A DNA stretch of 64,000 bases from assembly GCA_032622095.1 (NCBI GenBank), contig CP136063.1:207067934-207131933 (forward strand). Reading direction: 5' to 3'. The notes beneath the pieces were generated by a model. The model saw only the letters and a list, made by a program, of their open reading frames with translations. It was not told the DNA's origin and searched no databases. Shown piece by piece: positions 10,408 through 21,059 of this stretch. Within the stretch, counting starts at the first letter, position 1, and every line of letters begins with the position of its first letter. The position numbers and the translations under genes are program-made. This DNA comes from Siphonodentalium dalli. Taxonomy: Eukaryota; Mollusca; Scaphopoda; Gadilida; Siphonodentaliidae.

Positions 10408-11122
10408 CTGTGTGTGTGTCTGTGTGTGTGTGTCTGTCTGTAATCGATGGACTCGAAATGGCCCAGCCGATTTCGATGAAACTTGGTATGTGGGGGTATT
10501 TTCGGCCGGGGAGTGACATATGCCTATTAATTTACCCGTGCGATGTGACCTTGACCTTGAAATCGGGTAATTTCAAGATCAAACGCCCCGAATATCACGG
10601 GATTTCGTTGAAACTTGGTATGTGGGGGTATCCTCGGCCGGGGAGTGGCATAAACCTATTAATTTGCCCGTGCGACGTGACCTTGAAATCGGGTCATTTC
10701 AAGGTAAAACGCCCGAATATGACGGGATTTCGATGAAACTTGGTATGTGTGGGTACTTTCGGCCGGGGAGTCTCATACGCCTATTCATTTGCCCGTGCAT
10801 CGTGACCTTGACCTTGAAATCGGGTCAATTCAAGGTCAAATTGCGAATTTTGATGGGATTTCGACGAAATTTGATACTTGGGCTTACTTTTGTCCAATGA
10901 GTGTTTTGGGCGTGTCGAGTCGTTACCCCGACCTGACCTTGACCTTCAAAATGATCAATTCAAGGTCAAATCGGGTAAAACCGGATGGATTTCGACGGGT
11001 ACTTTTGTCGCGTACTTTTGTCCGGGCAGTGTTTTGGACTGGTCAAATCGTGACCCCACTTGACCTTGACCTTCAAAATGGACAATTCAAGGTCAAAGCC
11101 CGGACGAAGTCCGGTCACCTTC
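10408..11122. repeat. TA-flanked dispersed repeat with ~130-bp subrepeats
   Basis: After a CTGTCTGTCTG-like start come five imperfect subrepeats beginning GATTTCG at 10469, 10601, 10726, 10857 and 10988, so the period is 125-132 bp. Each carries GGxxGGGGAGT-like and TGACCTTGA...TTCAAGGTCA blocks. The right end reads GGACGAAGTCCGGTCAC then TA repeats. Related copies lie at 45960-46780. Open frames through it are by-products of the repeat. Insertion within TA repeats suggests an element family that targets or carries TA tracts; its class is unknown to me. Confidence 0.8.
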
Positions 11123-11193
11123 TAGTATATATATATATATATATATATGTAGCGCAGCAGAGACTGTACATTTGAAAGCACACCGACGCGTTT

Positions 11194-11999
11194 GCAATCA
11201 TGCTGTATTGTTGCGAGGTATGGGGATCAGAGAATAATGATATGTTTGAAGTTATACACAGAACATTTATAAGACATGTTCTCCATCTGAGGTCGTCTAC
11301 CCCCAATTATATGGTATATGGCGAGAGCGGTAGGCTGCCTATTGAATACACAATCAACTTGCGTATTGTGAAATATTGGATGAAAATTAAGAATATGAAC
11401 CAGAACAGATTTTGCAAACTTTTGTATTTACTATCCCTGAAAGTATGCGATATTTCGTCAGTGATATTTCAGTGGATAGAAAAAATAAAGAACATCCTAA
11501 CAGATTGTGGACAGATTCATCTGTGGAACATGGAGAATATTCCATGTCCAGAAAAATTAACACCATATTTCAAATGCAGTTTAAATAGTAAATTCCGAAC
11601 CATCTGGCAGAGACTATGGTTATAAGATTTTTAAACATGACATACATTTCGAAAGATAACTGAACTGTTTGGATACAAAGAATAGAATAACTCTGTCAAT
11701 TCCGAACTAGTAACCACCATCTGCCAATAGAGAAAAGACGTTGGAATGAAACAACTGTACTTCGTAGACTGTGTCCCATGTGCCATAAATGTCAACTTGG
11801 AGATGAAATGCATTATTTGATGGAATGTGAATGTTTAGATGAGGCTAGAAATCGGTTCATGCTTAAGAAATTTACAAGTATAGAACACGCGACTATTGAT
11901 ATTCTAGACGACATACTAAATTTGAAAGACGTAATTTCCTTACGTAGACTCTGCTCTTTTATCCGACTGATTAACCTTAAGTTGGATGCCAGTGATTAA
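11194..11999 (+). pseudogene. Non-LTR retrotransposon polyprotein, C-terminal fragment
   Basis: The frame at 11200-11625 has LYCCEVWG, then TPNYMVYGESGRLP and repeated aromatic-rich helices (YWMKIKN, FQWIEKIKNIL). This is the region following the RT domain in L1/Tx1-type polyproteins, where YG-x-E-x-W and YGELGR-P are typical. After a break, 11778-11999 continues with CHKCQLGDEMHYLMEC, a CCHC-type zinc-binding tail. EN and RT domains are missing on the left, where the TA-flanked repeat begins. The fragment resembles the tail of copy K (51900-52600). Non-functional. Confidence 0.65.
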
Positions 12000-12004
12000 A
12001 GCAC

Positions 12005-12345
12005 ATAGTTGTGGTTGTTGTTGTTGTTTTAGTTGTTGTTGTTGTGAATGGTGGTGATGATGATGATGACGATGAAGCGATTATGATGGCGACCACATGG
12101 TGTGCTAACAAGAAGGGCGACGACGACGATGATGATAATGATGACGATGATGAAGCTTATGATGATGACGATGATGGAACGCTAATGATGATTATGTCGA
12201 TGATGGTGATGATGATGTTCCAATGATAATGACGACGATGGTGATGACGATGATGACAACAACAACGAAGTCGACAACGACGACGAGTACGACGATGATA
12301 ATGATGATGATGTTGATGAAGATGAAGATAGAGGTGACGATGAAG
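12005..12345. repeat. GTT and GAT/GAC trinucleotide repeats
   Basis: A (GTT)n run (about 12008-12048) is followed by ~290 bp of GAT/GAC/ACG triplets. Apparent Asp- and Met-rich frames here are repeat artefacts. Confidence 0.95.
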
Positions 12346-12349
12346 ACGT

Positions 12350-13820
12350 TTGGGAGGTCACTGTATATTTTGTATATAAATACTTTTCGTTATTCTGTCC
12401 ATCTTATGTATATAATTTCGTTTTCTCAATATACATTCATGTTATTTAATTGGATCAGAGAATAAAGCAATTCGAGTATATGGCCATGCGCATAACTAGC
12501 CACGCTTAGCGCAAAGTTTTAACTTATACAGAACTAGGTGACCCCTTTGTTTTTTTTATAATTTGAACAGTATGATTAAAACTTTATGTGAATTTCATAG
12601 CTGACATACTATAATGTATCCCGTTAGACGAAGATGTATTGTATGTTTTAAATAAATTAAAAATAAAAACCTGCTTTGCGTTAGAGACTTTATTGGTGGC
12701 GTAGGTTCCTGCATGGCGCTCTCATAACATGGTCGATTTATCTACACAGCAATTTGAACCATTTATGTCTAAATACCGGTAATTTAGAAGGACGTATATA
12801 GGATTGCGTCGGTGGGCTTCTGTTATAGGTCGTATATGCCATTTTGGCGCGAAGCTTTTTATTCCATTTTAGGAATCTATATGGGTTCGATTACATCAGT
12901 TTTACCGGATAACGTGTCAATATTTCAAGTATAACACTAATGCCATTTTTTGTTTTTTTTTCCACGGAAATTCGTGCTAAAAATGTGGTATCTGGGTTCA
13001 CCGCGAATCTTTTTTGTATTTCGAAACCGCTCCTGGTACGATCATTTTGATTGGATTGTTTTTGAAGAATTATGACCGGAGGGTGTGTCCTCCTTATTTT
13101 GTGTGACAGAGACTAGCGAAGCCACCGAAATCATCAAAACTAAAATATCCTATATACAAGATTTCTACTGTTTACTTCTAAAGTGTCGTGTAACACCATA
13201 AAATCTTGTTTTCTCATCAACTGGAAGATAGTTGAATATGAAAGTGTATATATTATAACAACACTGATATAAAGTGTCATTGTGCAAAGTAATACCAATT
13301 CTAGTTCAAGAGATAAATAGTGTTTTACATCTCCTGAACAATTTGATTTTCCTGGGGTATACGACCTTTTAGAAGCCCGCCGAAGAAATTTGGTCAATAA
13401 ATACACAACATACCGATATACAGGTTTTATATTCTAAGTTATCAGCCACGGTAATATTCAATCTGGATTCAACGATTCACTGGCGAGTGAGAGTAGCACT
13501 CTTTGTTTTCCCATATCAGGTATGTACTAACAATTAACGCTCTTTATTGTTACATGCTGAAAAGAGGTTGGGACCGCGAGTCTTTCAGATTTGTCAAAGT
13601 CTACAAAACGACAGGTTGATAACTAACGGCACTTTTGATCAACAGCACTTTGCCCCACCGAACATAGCTAAATCAACAGGACCCACTAATGTCATAGCAA
13701 AATAGCATAACCAACTATCACCAGGGTGTTACAGTCCGTGACTATTTGATGCCCGACATTATGGCGCTTTTGCTACACCCGGTTCAGTTCCGGAGATAAA
13801 AATATATCGATGCATATTTG
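12350..13820. other. Non-coding stretch
   Basis: No supported coding sequence. AT-rich, in the inferred GPCR intron. Confidence 0.5.
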
Positions 13821-13829
13821 AAGTACATC

Positions 13830-13983
13830 TATTATATAGATAATGAATGGCTTGGAGTTGACTATGCCAAAATAGTGGTCCCAGATAAGGAATAGTCCAC
13901 GAGCCGCATGCGAGTGGACTATTCCTCACCAGGACCACTATTTTGGCATAGTCAACAATAAGACATTCATTATTTATTATATT
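13830..13983. repeat. ~155-bp foldback (long hairpin)
   Basis: Left arm 13830-13900 and right arm 13914-13983 surround the 13-base loop GAGCCGCATGCGA. Perfect stem blocks are TTGACTATGCCAAAATAGTG and its extension (13858-13881 with 13932-13955) and GGAATAGTCCAC (13889-13900 with 13914-13925). It may be a very small foldback transposon. It lies in the GPCR intron, so transcripts of that gene would contain it as double-stranded RNA. Confidence 0.85.
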
Positions 13984-14010
13984 ATATCGAACATTGGTGT
14001 CAATTCTCAC

Positions 14011-14728
14011 ACAATTTCTGTGTCTGATTTTATTACTCGTGAATTACATGAATACAATTTACGGCAATCTTTTGACGACGGCAGGGCAGCATAACTATGG
14101 TATTAGTTACATCTAACAGCATCTCTTCATGTTTCAAGCATTTATTTCTACAAACACGTCATTAGCAAAGACAATTTGGCGAACTAGTTTAACTTCAATT
14201 AAAACGGAAAAGGAAGTTATAAATAACGTCCAGTGGCCATACAAAATTAGGACTGATCGCTTGCCAACTAAACGGGCAAACTACTAAATACATTTGATAG
14301 GTATGATCGGATACATGTTAGATCATTACAATTCACCAAGTATCGTACAATATATAGTTTAAGATTGGCTGTATCGTTAGACAGCAACCCGATTGCGCGA
14401 AATGAGTTTGTTACTATAAATATAAAAAGAATAGTAGGCATGTGGGAATCCTACTGGGGTACTATCGTAAAATAGTATAGCAGTGTGCAGCCAATCAGAA
14501 TTCGAGAAAGTCACGTGAGATATAATATTAGAATATAATATGCCACAGAAAGAGTTATTAAAAACATGGAATTTGTATAATGCAGGTTTCGTTCTTCACA
14601 TTGGAACAATAAAGAGCGTTTTTCTCACATCTGTTTTTCCTACGTCCGTAAAACCGACACCGCCGTGATGTGGTCTAGCATCTGAAATGACGACAAACTG
14701 CAATTAATCATCATCATCGTCACCATCC
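14011..14728. other. Non-coding stretch next to GPCR exon 1
   Basis: Nothing recognisable beyond AT-rich intronic sequence. Confidence 0.45.
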
Positions 14729-14758
14729 CTATTGGGATTTATCATTGTAGAAACTCAC

Positions 14759-14929
14759 CTTGTTAGTCAAAACAGCAACAATCACCAGAATATTTCCAGA
14801 CACACCGACAAGTATAGACAAGCCGAGGAAAACCAGGTAGGGTATCATAAAATCCAGATGGTCCAGGAAATATTGATGGTCCGTCTTCACCAAAGTATGG
14901 TTCGGGGATTCAGCAAACATGAACTCCAT
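14759..14929 (-). CDS. Class A GPCR, exon 1 (N-terminus and TM1)
   Basis: ATG at 14929 opens 57 codons ending in NK, followed by a canonical donor GTGAGT (14758 downward). The short N-terminus carries an N-glycosylation sequon (NHT, residues 10-12). TM1 spans roughly residues 30-52 and contains the class A hallmark GN (SGNILVIVAVL, N1.50). Splicing to exon 2 at 6138-6228 gives an uninterrupted TM1-loop-TM2. The gene would encode a plasma-membrane receptor. No TATA box is obvious upstream (positions above 14930), and a further 5' untranslated exon is possible. The ligand cannot be deduced from 87 residues; melatonin-like or another amine or peptide receptor are options. Confidence 0.8.
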
Positions 14930-15695
14930 TATTCATGAATTCCAAGCGGCATCATTTAAAATGTATTTGATGCATGTTGTCAGGAACTGTGTACGGCATA
15001 AATCCCCAAATATACGCTATTTGCAGACAAGAATTCCTCTGGAAGTATACAATGTGCGATCATCACGTAAACGTTCTCTATGCATCATGCAACAAGTAAG
15101 TAGTGTTAACATGAATATCACCAGCAGCATATTAGCACCACGATTTGTATTGGAACTTTATTATTTCTTACACACAAGTATAATGTGTTGTGACAGGAAC
15201 ATAATGAGAAATTTTGGTCGATGGGCAAAACCACAGCTGATATATATAGTGTATTGCAGACATTCATGTACTAACATCTGTAAACCGAAGCCGATCCGGC
15301 TCCATTGATAGGTGTAAGTGGTGTCTGAAGACCTTCATTTCTCAACGAATATACATGTATTTGGAATATATCTGCGCATCAATGGAATAATGAATCAATT
15401 TCAAATCACTGGTTTAATTTCTTTAAAGTATCCATTTTTGTTGATTTTATTGAATGGCTCTTTTCTGTAAACGCGTATGCACTTTGGTTAAGTATTCAGA
15501 TTGAGTTGGGAATTTGAGATTAAACCCGATAACATGAAAGCACACACAAGCGATTTGGACTCCACGGATGTTGACTTACCCACGCTGGTCATACGTGAAC
15601 TCACACACCGGTGAGAAGAATCGCACAACGGGACAATGTTACGATGTTTTATCGACACACATCAGAAAGTCAGTGAGTATTAAATAAATACATGT
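14930..15695. other. Upstream region of GPCR exon 1
   Basis: Non-coding. It would hold the 5' UTR, promoter or another intron of the minus-strand GPCR gene. No clear TATA box or initiator seen. Confidence 0.4.
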
Positions 15696-17305
15696 AGAAC
15701 TTATCATTCCTACCAGATACGTTTGGATAAAACTTTTGAAACATAAATCTGCTACAACCCACACCAGACGAGTCTGGAATTATAATCTGGCTGACTTCGA
15801 TACCATGAACGAAGACTTCTTGAGCTGGAACTATGATAATAATACACCATTTATAACTTGACTGCAAAAATTAAGAAGGTATGCAGTGAAAATATCCTCG
15901 ATAAGATAGTACTGATCCGGAAAGGTAGTCCCCAATGGCTTACGGGTAATGTTCGGAAAATGATGAGGCAACGAAATCGATTACACAAGATAGCTAAAAA
16001 GCGAAACACGCCACAAACATGGGCAAACTTTAGATCTAAACGTAATGAAACTACATCGGCTATTAGAAAAAGCAACGTGATTATGACACCAAGAATGAAC
16101 GTACATTAAATAATCCATCAAATAACCAGTCTTCTTGTTGGAAAACCCTCCAAAAAATAGTATTTACAACTAGTGATCGATCAATACCCCCCTTGAACAT
16201 AAACGGCGACTTCCTGATCTCACCAACTGAAAAGGCAAATGCTTTCAATTCCTATTTTTGTAATATTTCATCAGTTGATGACGTCGGGAAACGCCTACCA
16301 GTGCTCCTGATAACTCCATATCCACATTAAGCGATATAAAAATCAGAGCCCCTGACATTTACAAAGCGTTAAAAAGTCTCAAAATATCTAAGTCAAGTGG
16401 GGCCGACGGACTAAGCCCGAGAGTTTTGAAAAATTGTGCTTCCTCGCTCTGCGAACCTCTTGAATTTTATTTTAGAATATTTACCGAAAACAGCTACTAC
16501 CCATCCCAGTGGAAGCGTTCCCATGTTACACCTATATTCAAGAGCGGTGACCGCAGTCTTATATCAAATAACCGACCAATTTCCCTACTAAGCTGCGTCT
16601 CAAAGGTCTACAAAAATGTATTTATAAATACCTATGGGAATTTCTTGATGTAAGCAATCTCTTATTATTTTACCAAGCTGGTTTCATGCGCAATGACTAT
16701 TTTCCAACTTACCGAAATATATGACAATATATGTCGATCACTAGATGACGGAAAAGAGGTCCGGTGTGTATTCTGCGACATAAGTAAAGTGTTCGATAAA
16801 GTCTGGCACCGTGGCCTCTTGAACAAACTGACGAAAATGGGTGTAAATGGAAACCTGCATAACTTACCGAAATCGTATCTTGAATGTAGGCAACAACAAG
16901 TTGTCATAGACGGCACACACTCGGAATTACAAGATGTAACAGCCGGTGGCCCACAATGCTCATTATTAGGCCCTCTTTTGTTCTTAATTTATATTAATGA
17001 TATAACCGAAAATATACGGTGTAACATTCGTTTATTTGCTGATGATACCTCACTAATTCTCACAATCGATGATCCCACCATGGCCGCAAAACTAATAAAT
17101 GATGACCTCGAAACTCTCATGTGTTGGGCATCAGAATGGCTTGTAAAATTCAATCCCCTGAAAACGGAAGCTATCTTAATCTCCAGGAAAGAAACGCCAA
17201 TATATCACCCACGCCTGACCATGGGAGCCGCGACAATTATCGAGGTTGACAGCCATAAACATCTGGGATTTACTTTCGATAACATGGGCTCATGTGGTAT
17301 CCATG
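15696..17305 (+). pseudogene. CR1-like non-LTR copy A (EN-RT linker and RT, broken)
   Basis: Close relative of copy C, apparently near-identical in places, but cut at both ends and frameshifted. It starts in the EN-RT linker (WNYNLADFDTMNEDFLSW-like), then RKGSPQWLTGNVRKMMRQRN, the RT fingers (SRVLKNCASSLCEP), NNRPISLLSCVSKVY, and FCDISKVFDKVWH (RT motif A). The motif after it has become GGPQCSLLGPLLF. LFADDTSLILT carries the catalytic YADD/FADD box, and LVKFNPLKTEA follows. It stops abruptly where the tandem segment begins with GATGGTGGGC. Several frameshifts and stops, e.g. near 15858, 16080 and 16650, show it is dead. Confidence 0.85.
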
Positions 17306-17309
17306 GTCA

Positions 17310-18110
17310 GATGGTGGGCTAATCTAGTTAAGAGATGGTGGTTCTTTACTAGTATGCATACCACAAGGCTATGCGCTTCAGTTTTTGCGTTACATTCCAT
17401 AATGAATCACCATGCCGAATGAAACTATCACATCCTGTAGCGAAACATTGCTTCGTGCGCTACATGACCAATATTATTATGTTTGGTTCGACTGTTGGGT
17501 GTATTCTAAGGAGAACACCGAACTTTCAACACCGGATTGACTTGCGTTGTAGTCACCAATAAATTCTTTAGATGGATCTGTTTTAATGATCTGTGTACCT
17601 TTAACGATGTTTAGCACCAGACTTGTATATTACAAATACGTATTTTCACGAATATGGGTTATCCAACATGTTGCTTTGGTAGTGGCATGGCTTGAAGTTT
17701 GACGGCCATTTCATATCCGCGAGTGTATTATTTTCCGACCGTGTTCATCTATTCGCTTGCGTACTCTAATTTCACACCCACTAGCACAATATTGACTTAT
17801 TTCGATAACTGATATCATATAGGCAACCATGTTGGACGCCATCTTGGATAACAAAGTTTCCCCAAAGCGGATTTTATATATGTTATACTGAGGAATCTCC
17901 TACGTCTATTGACACCAACATCGCTTATTTACCAATTTATTCCGGGTTAACCCATCATTTCGCGTACTACGACCATACTACTTTGGTAAACCGCAGAGCA
18001 GCTATGGTAAAACGCAGAACGAACATAACAAAATAAATTATTACTTACAAATTGTGTGGTAAATCCAAATATCACATGTGAACACTATAAGAAATCTCTA
18101 TTAATGACCT
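17310..18110. repeat. Duplicated segment, unit 1 (left part)
   Basis: About 750 bp here, from GCATACCACAAGGCTATGCG (17354) to the CACATGTGAACAC region, is repeated at 34363-35150 with few differences. The short left border GATGGTGGGCTAATCTAG (17310) recurs at 29001. Unit 1 is continuous across the point where unit 2 holds element C, so it serves as the empty site. Confidence 0.85.
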
Positions 18111-18330
18111 ACTCGACAACCGAAGAGGACAACGGTCGCAAATCTCACCAGCTCTCAAACAAAATAATTAATCACTACACTACAGAGGTATTGTATGCAT
18201 TATCTGAATTTTTCACACCTCGCATTGTCCGTACGATTAGCACCTCTCAGCGCACACCTTGCATTTTAGCACCTCGCTGGCTCTCCATTGTCTACGTTGG
18301 CAGATCTCTTTGTTCAAAACCGAAAACTAA

Positions 18331-18776
18331 TTGAAATCACCTTTCGAGTTGGATATTCTGCAAAATTGTCACCCAACTTGTACCAGTACAGTCACTACCG
18401 AAATCATTGTTTTTAACATTCCGAGAATAAAAATGGACTCTTTCAAAGATAATCCCATGTACGAAGATCTCGTAAAACAAAACAATAGCCTTACAAGCCA
18501 AATTGACCAAAGAAATTTCCGATATGCAATTACAATTGCAAATATGCACACAAAAAAGATGATCAAATGGACAATCTTATAAAAAATTTCAGATCGAAAG
18601 ACACGGAAAAGAAGAAGAAAACAACGACTAACAAAGGAAAAGGTAAGCAGATTAAAGCTAAACGCACTTGCACTGAAGCACATCCTGCCCCTTATTTTCA
18701 ACCAGCAACATCAACTGCACACACGTCACACCAACCTTCAACAATACACAGAACACATCACCGAACTCTCATATAA
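18331..18776 (+). pseudogene. Relic coding sequence: coiled-coil and Lys-rich
   Basis: A frame with MDSFKDNPMYEDLVKQNN, then in a shifted frame Gln-rich helical sequence, then in a third frame MDNLIKNFRSKDTEKKKKTT followed by GKGKQIKAK and a Thr/His/Pro tail. The pieces look like one decayed protein with a coiled coil and a basic region, as in retroelement ORF1 proteins. This is inference; no family is recognised. Confidence 0.3.
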
Positions 18777-19318
18777 GTAAAACCTCATCACCAAAAGATA
18801 ACACAACGGTATTAGAAAACGCAGAACAACCTTGTAGAACGAAAATGTAAACAACAAAATCATTCAATGCATTCATTATTCGAACTCGATTATATGCCAC
18901 CTGTTGATGTAAACATATTTGTATTCCTATTGAACTTCGTATAATCGGGATCGGCGAAGTCATGTATCCATTCCTATATATGTGCACTGGTGACCCAAAT
19001 ATACAGTGTGGTCATTTCATTATATGTATTTGCCCGTGTATATTTTGTATCAAACACTGCCAATTTCACGAGAATCACGTTTTGGACAACGTCATGTCAT
19101 TCATGTACAGCGACTGACCTGGTCGTAGCGGATATTAATTCTTATTATTTCATCTAATCATTGCTGTCCCAAATAAGCGATAATCTGGCATGACCGCAGT
19201 GTCGCATTTCGTATCGTATCACACCACACAGTGAGTCGCCACGCGGTTTTCTGTGTTATGAGATTTGTGTCATCTCCTATGAACAGTGGTTTCGGCAGTT
19301 ATACGTGACCTAACCCAC

Positions 19319-19698
19319 AATGTTCAGTTTAAAACTACCCCCTCTCCCAGCATCTCATCCCTTTTATATCTCTATCTCTCTCGCTCTCTCTTTCTCTCTC
19401 TCGTCCTCTCTACCTCTTTCTCGTTCACAATTTCTCTCCCTGCTTCTAACGACATCATCATTACTATAATTATGATATTTTCATTCCTTCCCGCCCGACC
19501 CCCTCTCTACACTTAATGAAGAGCGGGCGCGAAACAAAAGGGGAGCAAACTTAATAAAAGCCCTTGGGCTTGTTGTTTAATCCCCTTTCCAATCAATCGA
19601 ATTTATATTATTCTATTCTCCTGTAAAATGTCTGTTAAATGTTTATATATGTTATTATTTTGATTGGAATAAAATATGTTTACACTAATGTTCAGTTT
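19319..19698 (+). mobile_element. CR1-like 3' end D, severely 5'-truncated
   Basis: AATGTTCAGTTT at 19319-19330 and 19687-19698 is a perfect 12-bp target duplication around ~356 bp that is purely 3' UTR. It contains a CT-rich tract, a first hairpin (CCCCCTCTC ... GAGCGGG), the conserved compound stem at 19540-19585 (GGGGA, AAAC, AAGCCC with GGGCTT, GTTT, TCCCC) and the terminus GGAATAAAATATGTTTACACT. Nested inside insertion B. Confidence 0.85.
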
Positions 19699-19699
19699 G

Positions 19700-20600
19700 T
19701 AAAACTAAATTGTGGCACATCTGTGAGTATATTTCTATGTTAAACCCCCTGTGCTGATTAGCACTGTACTTTGTTATCTCTCGCGTCTCACTGGACACGC
19801 GGAAAAACGAAATTGAAATTATGCTGTAATTTCTCGTCTGTTGGTATAACCTATCTTAACTTATTTGGCATACAAAACCGTTTTATCCAGAAGGTTGTCA
19901 CTTTTTCTACTTGGGACTATGACATTTTTGAGTAAAGTTAACCCTTAGTGTTAATTAGTACTGTGTTATCTCTCACGTATATCCCTGCTGGACTCGCGGA
20001 AAAATGAAATTGAATTTATGCTGTCATTTAATTTGCGTCTGTCCGTCTTGTGTGTGACCTACATTTGTATTTTAACTTTATTTGGCAAATCACATCCGTC
20101 CGTCCGTCTTGTGCATGTGTGACCTATTTTAAGTGTATTTTAAGTGTCCTGTTCTTTGTCACATTATCTGCTTGTGACTATGACAATCTTGTGTATAAAT
20201 ATCTTCATATTTCCGAGTCTTCTGTGACAATGCGTCACTTGACTCAATATGGTCAATTGAGGTTGTTTTTGTTGAGGCCATGTGTATATATTATTATTAT
20301 GATATTGTTTTCGTTAATATTTATGTACCGGTGTGTAAATGGTGTAAAATTACTGCGCTCACCATCTCAACTATTTCTATTCTTGAAAGCTGTTACGTCA
20401 GGATTATGGTGACATTTCTTATTCCATTTTAAGCGACCCTGGTCCTAATGGTTTTATTTCAAAGAAATCCCGCAACTATTGAATATCGACTTCGGTAATA
20501 TCATATGAACAGCGGTTTCGGCAGTTACACATGACAACAATCACATGTTCAGCTTGTAAAATTAAATTTATCCACAGATTGTACACATTGGCAGGTTGGG
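19700..20600. repeat. Imperfect repeats, no gene
   Basis: A ~195-bp motif (TTATCTCTCxCGT ... GAAATTGAA-TTATGCTGT) occurs twice, near 19775 and 19965. The sequence around 19280-19335 (GGTTTCGGCAGTTA) recurs at 20510-20570. No supported coding sequence. Confidence 0.6.
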
Positions 20601-20633
20601 GCGGCAACGCATATCACGGTATTAAGGATTGCC

Positions 20634-21055
20634 TTATAACCGACCGGTATGTGTGGCCGCCCTGATCTCTAAAAAATCTCCAATAAGTAAAATCCACGTT
20701 GTTGTTGGGTCGTTTCCGGCCGAAGGCCGGGTAGGGTGGTCGGACTGCAGTGTGCAAGTCCCTTCACCCTTCCTTGGTTTTTTCCGATGAAAATCGAACA
20801 TTTTGGCTGTCGTAGGTGCTGTGGTTGGAGGCAAGGCGACGAAAGCGTGGTGGAGGAGTCTTAGCGGCGGTTGTTTTGTTTCTTTCTATTTCTCTTTCTC
20901 TTTTTTGGCGGTGGTTCGGATGGTGATGTTTGCAAACTTGGAGTCGGACGATTCATGAGCTTTTCGGTTTCGGCTAGTACTAAATCGGCTTTTCTTGATG
21001 CTTCTTGTACTCCCGTCAAATCCACGTTCCCCTTCTGAACCCATATATACGTCAC
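20634..21055 (-). pseudogene. Relic ORF with basic, Pro-rich composition
   Basis: Two adjacent minus-strand frames. The upstream one (20861-21055) reads WVQKGNVDLTGVQEASRKAD and ends in a strongly basic tail, PPPKKRKRNRKKQNNRR. The downstream one (20634-20834) has HRKKPRKGEG and Pro/Thr-rich stretches. They may be one protein broken by a frameshift. The basic, low-complexity make-up suggests a nucleic-acid-binding ORF1 or gag-like product, but I do not recognise it. Lies within the 5' part of insertion B, antisense to it. Confidence 0.3.
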
Positions 21056-21059
21056 ATGA

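Noticed and set aside
10173-10519. Open frames rich in Tyr/Ile across 10173-10519
   Set aside because: They are translations of the (TA)n tract.
10410-11175. Several overlapping 60-140-codon frames
   Set aside because: They arise from the ~130-bp subrepeats, whose length is often a multiple of three or nearly so. No conserved domain, and the copies elsewhere do not preserve the frames.
12011-12465. Asp-rich and Met-rich proteins
   Set aside because: Products of GAT/GAC triplet repeats; no start context or neighbouring exons.
14732-14938. Plus-strand ORF overlapping GPCR exon 1
   Set aside because: Shadow of the minus-strand exon, which has TM1 features and a splice donor.
20050-20412. 120-codon frame with hydrophobic segments
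   Set aside because: Runs through imperfect repeats (TTATCTCTC and CCGTCCGTC motifs); no domain and the neighbouring repeat copy does not keep the frame.
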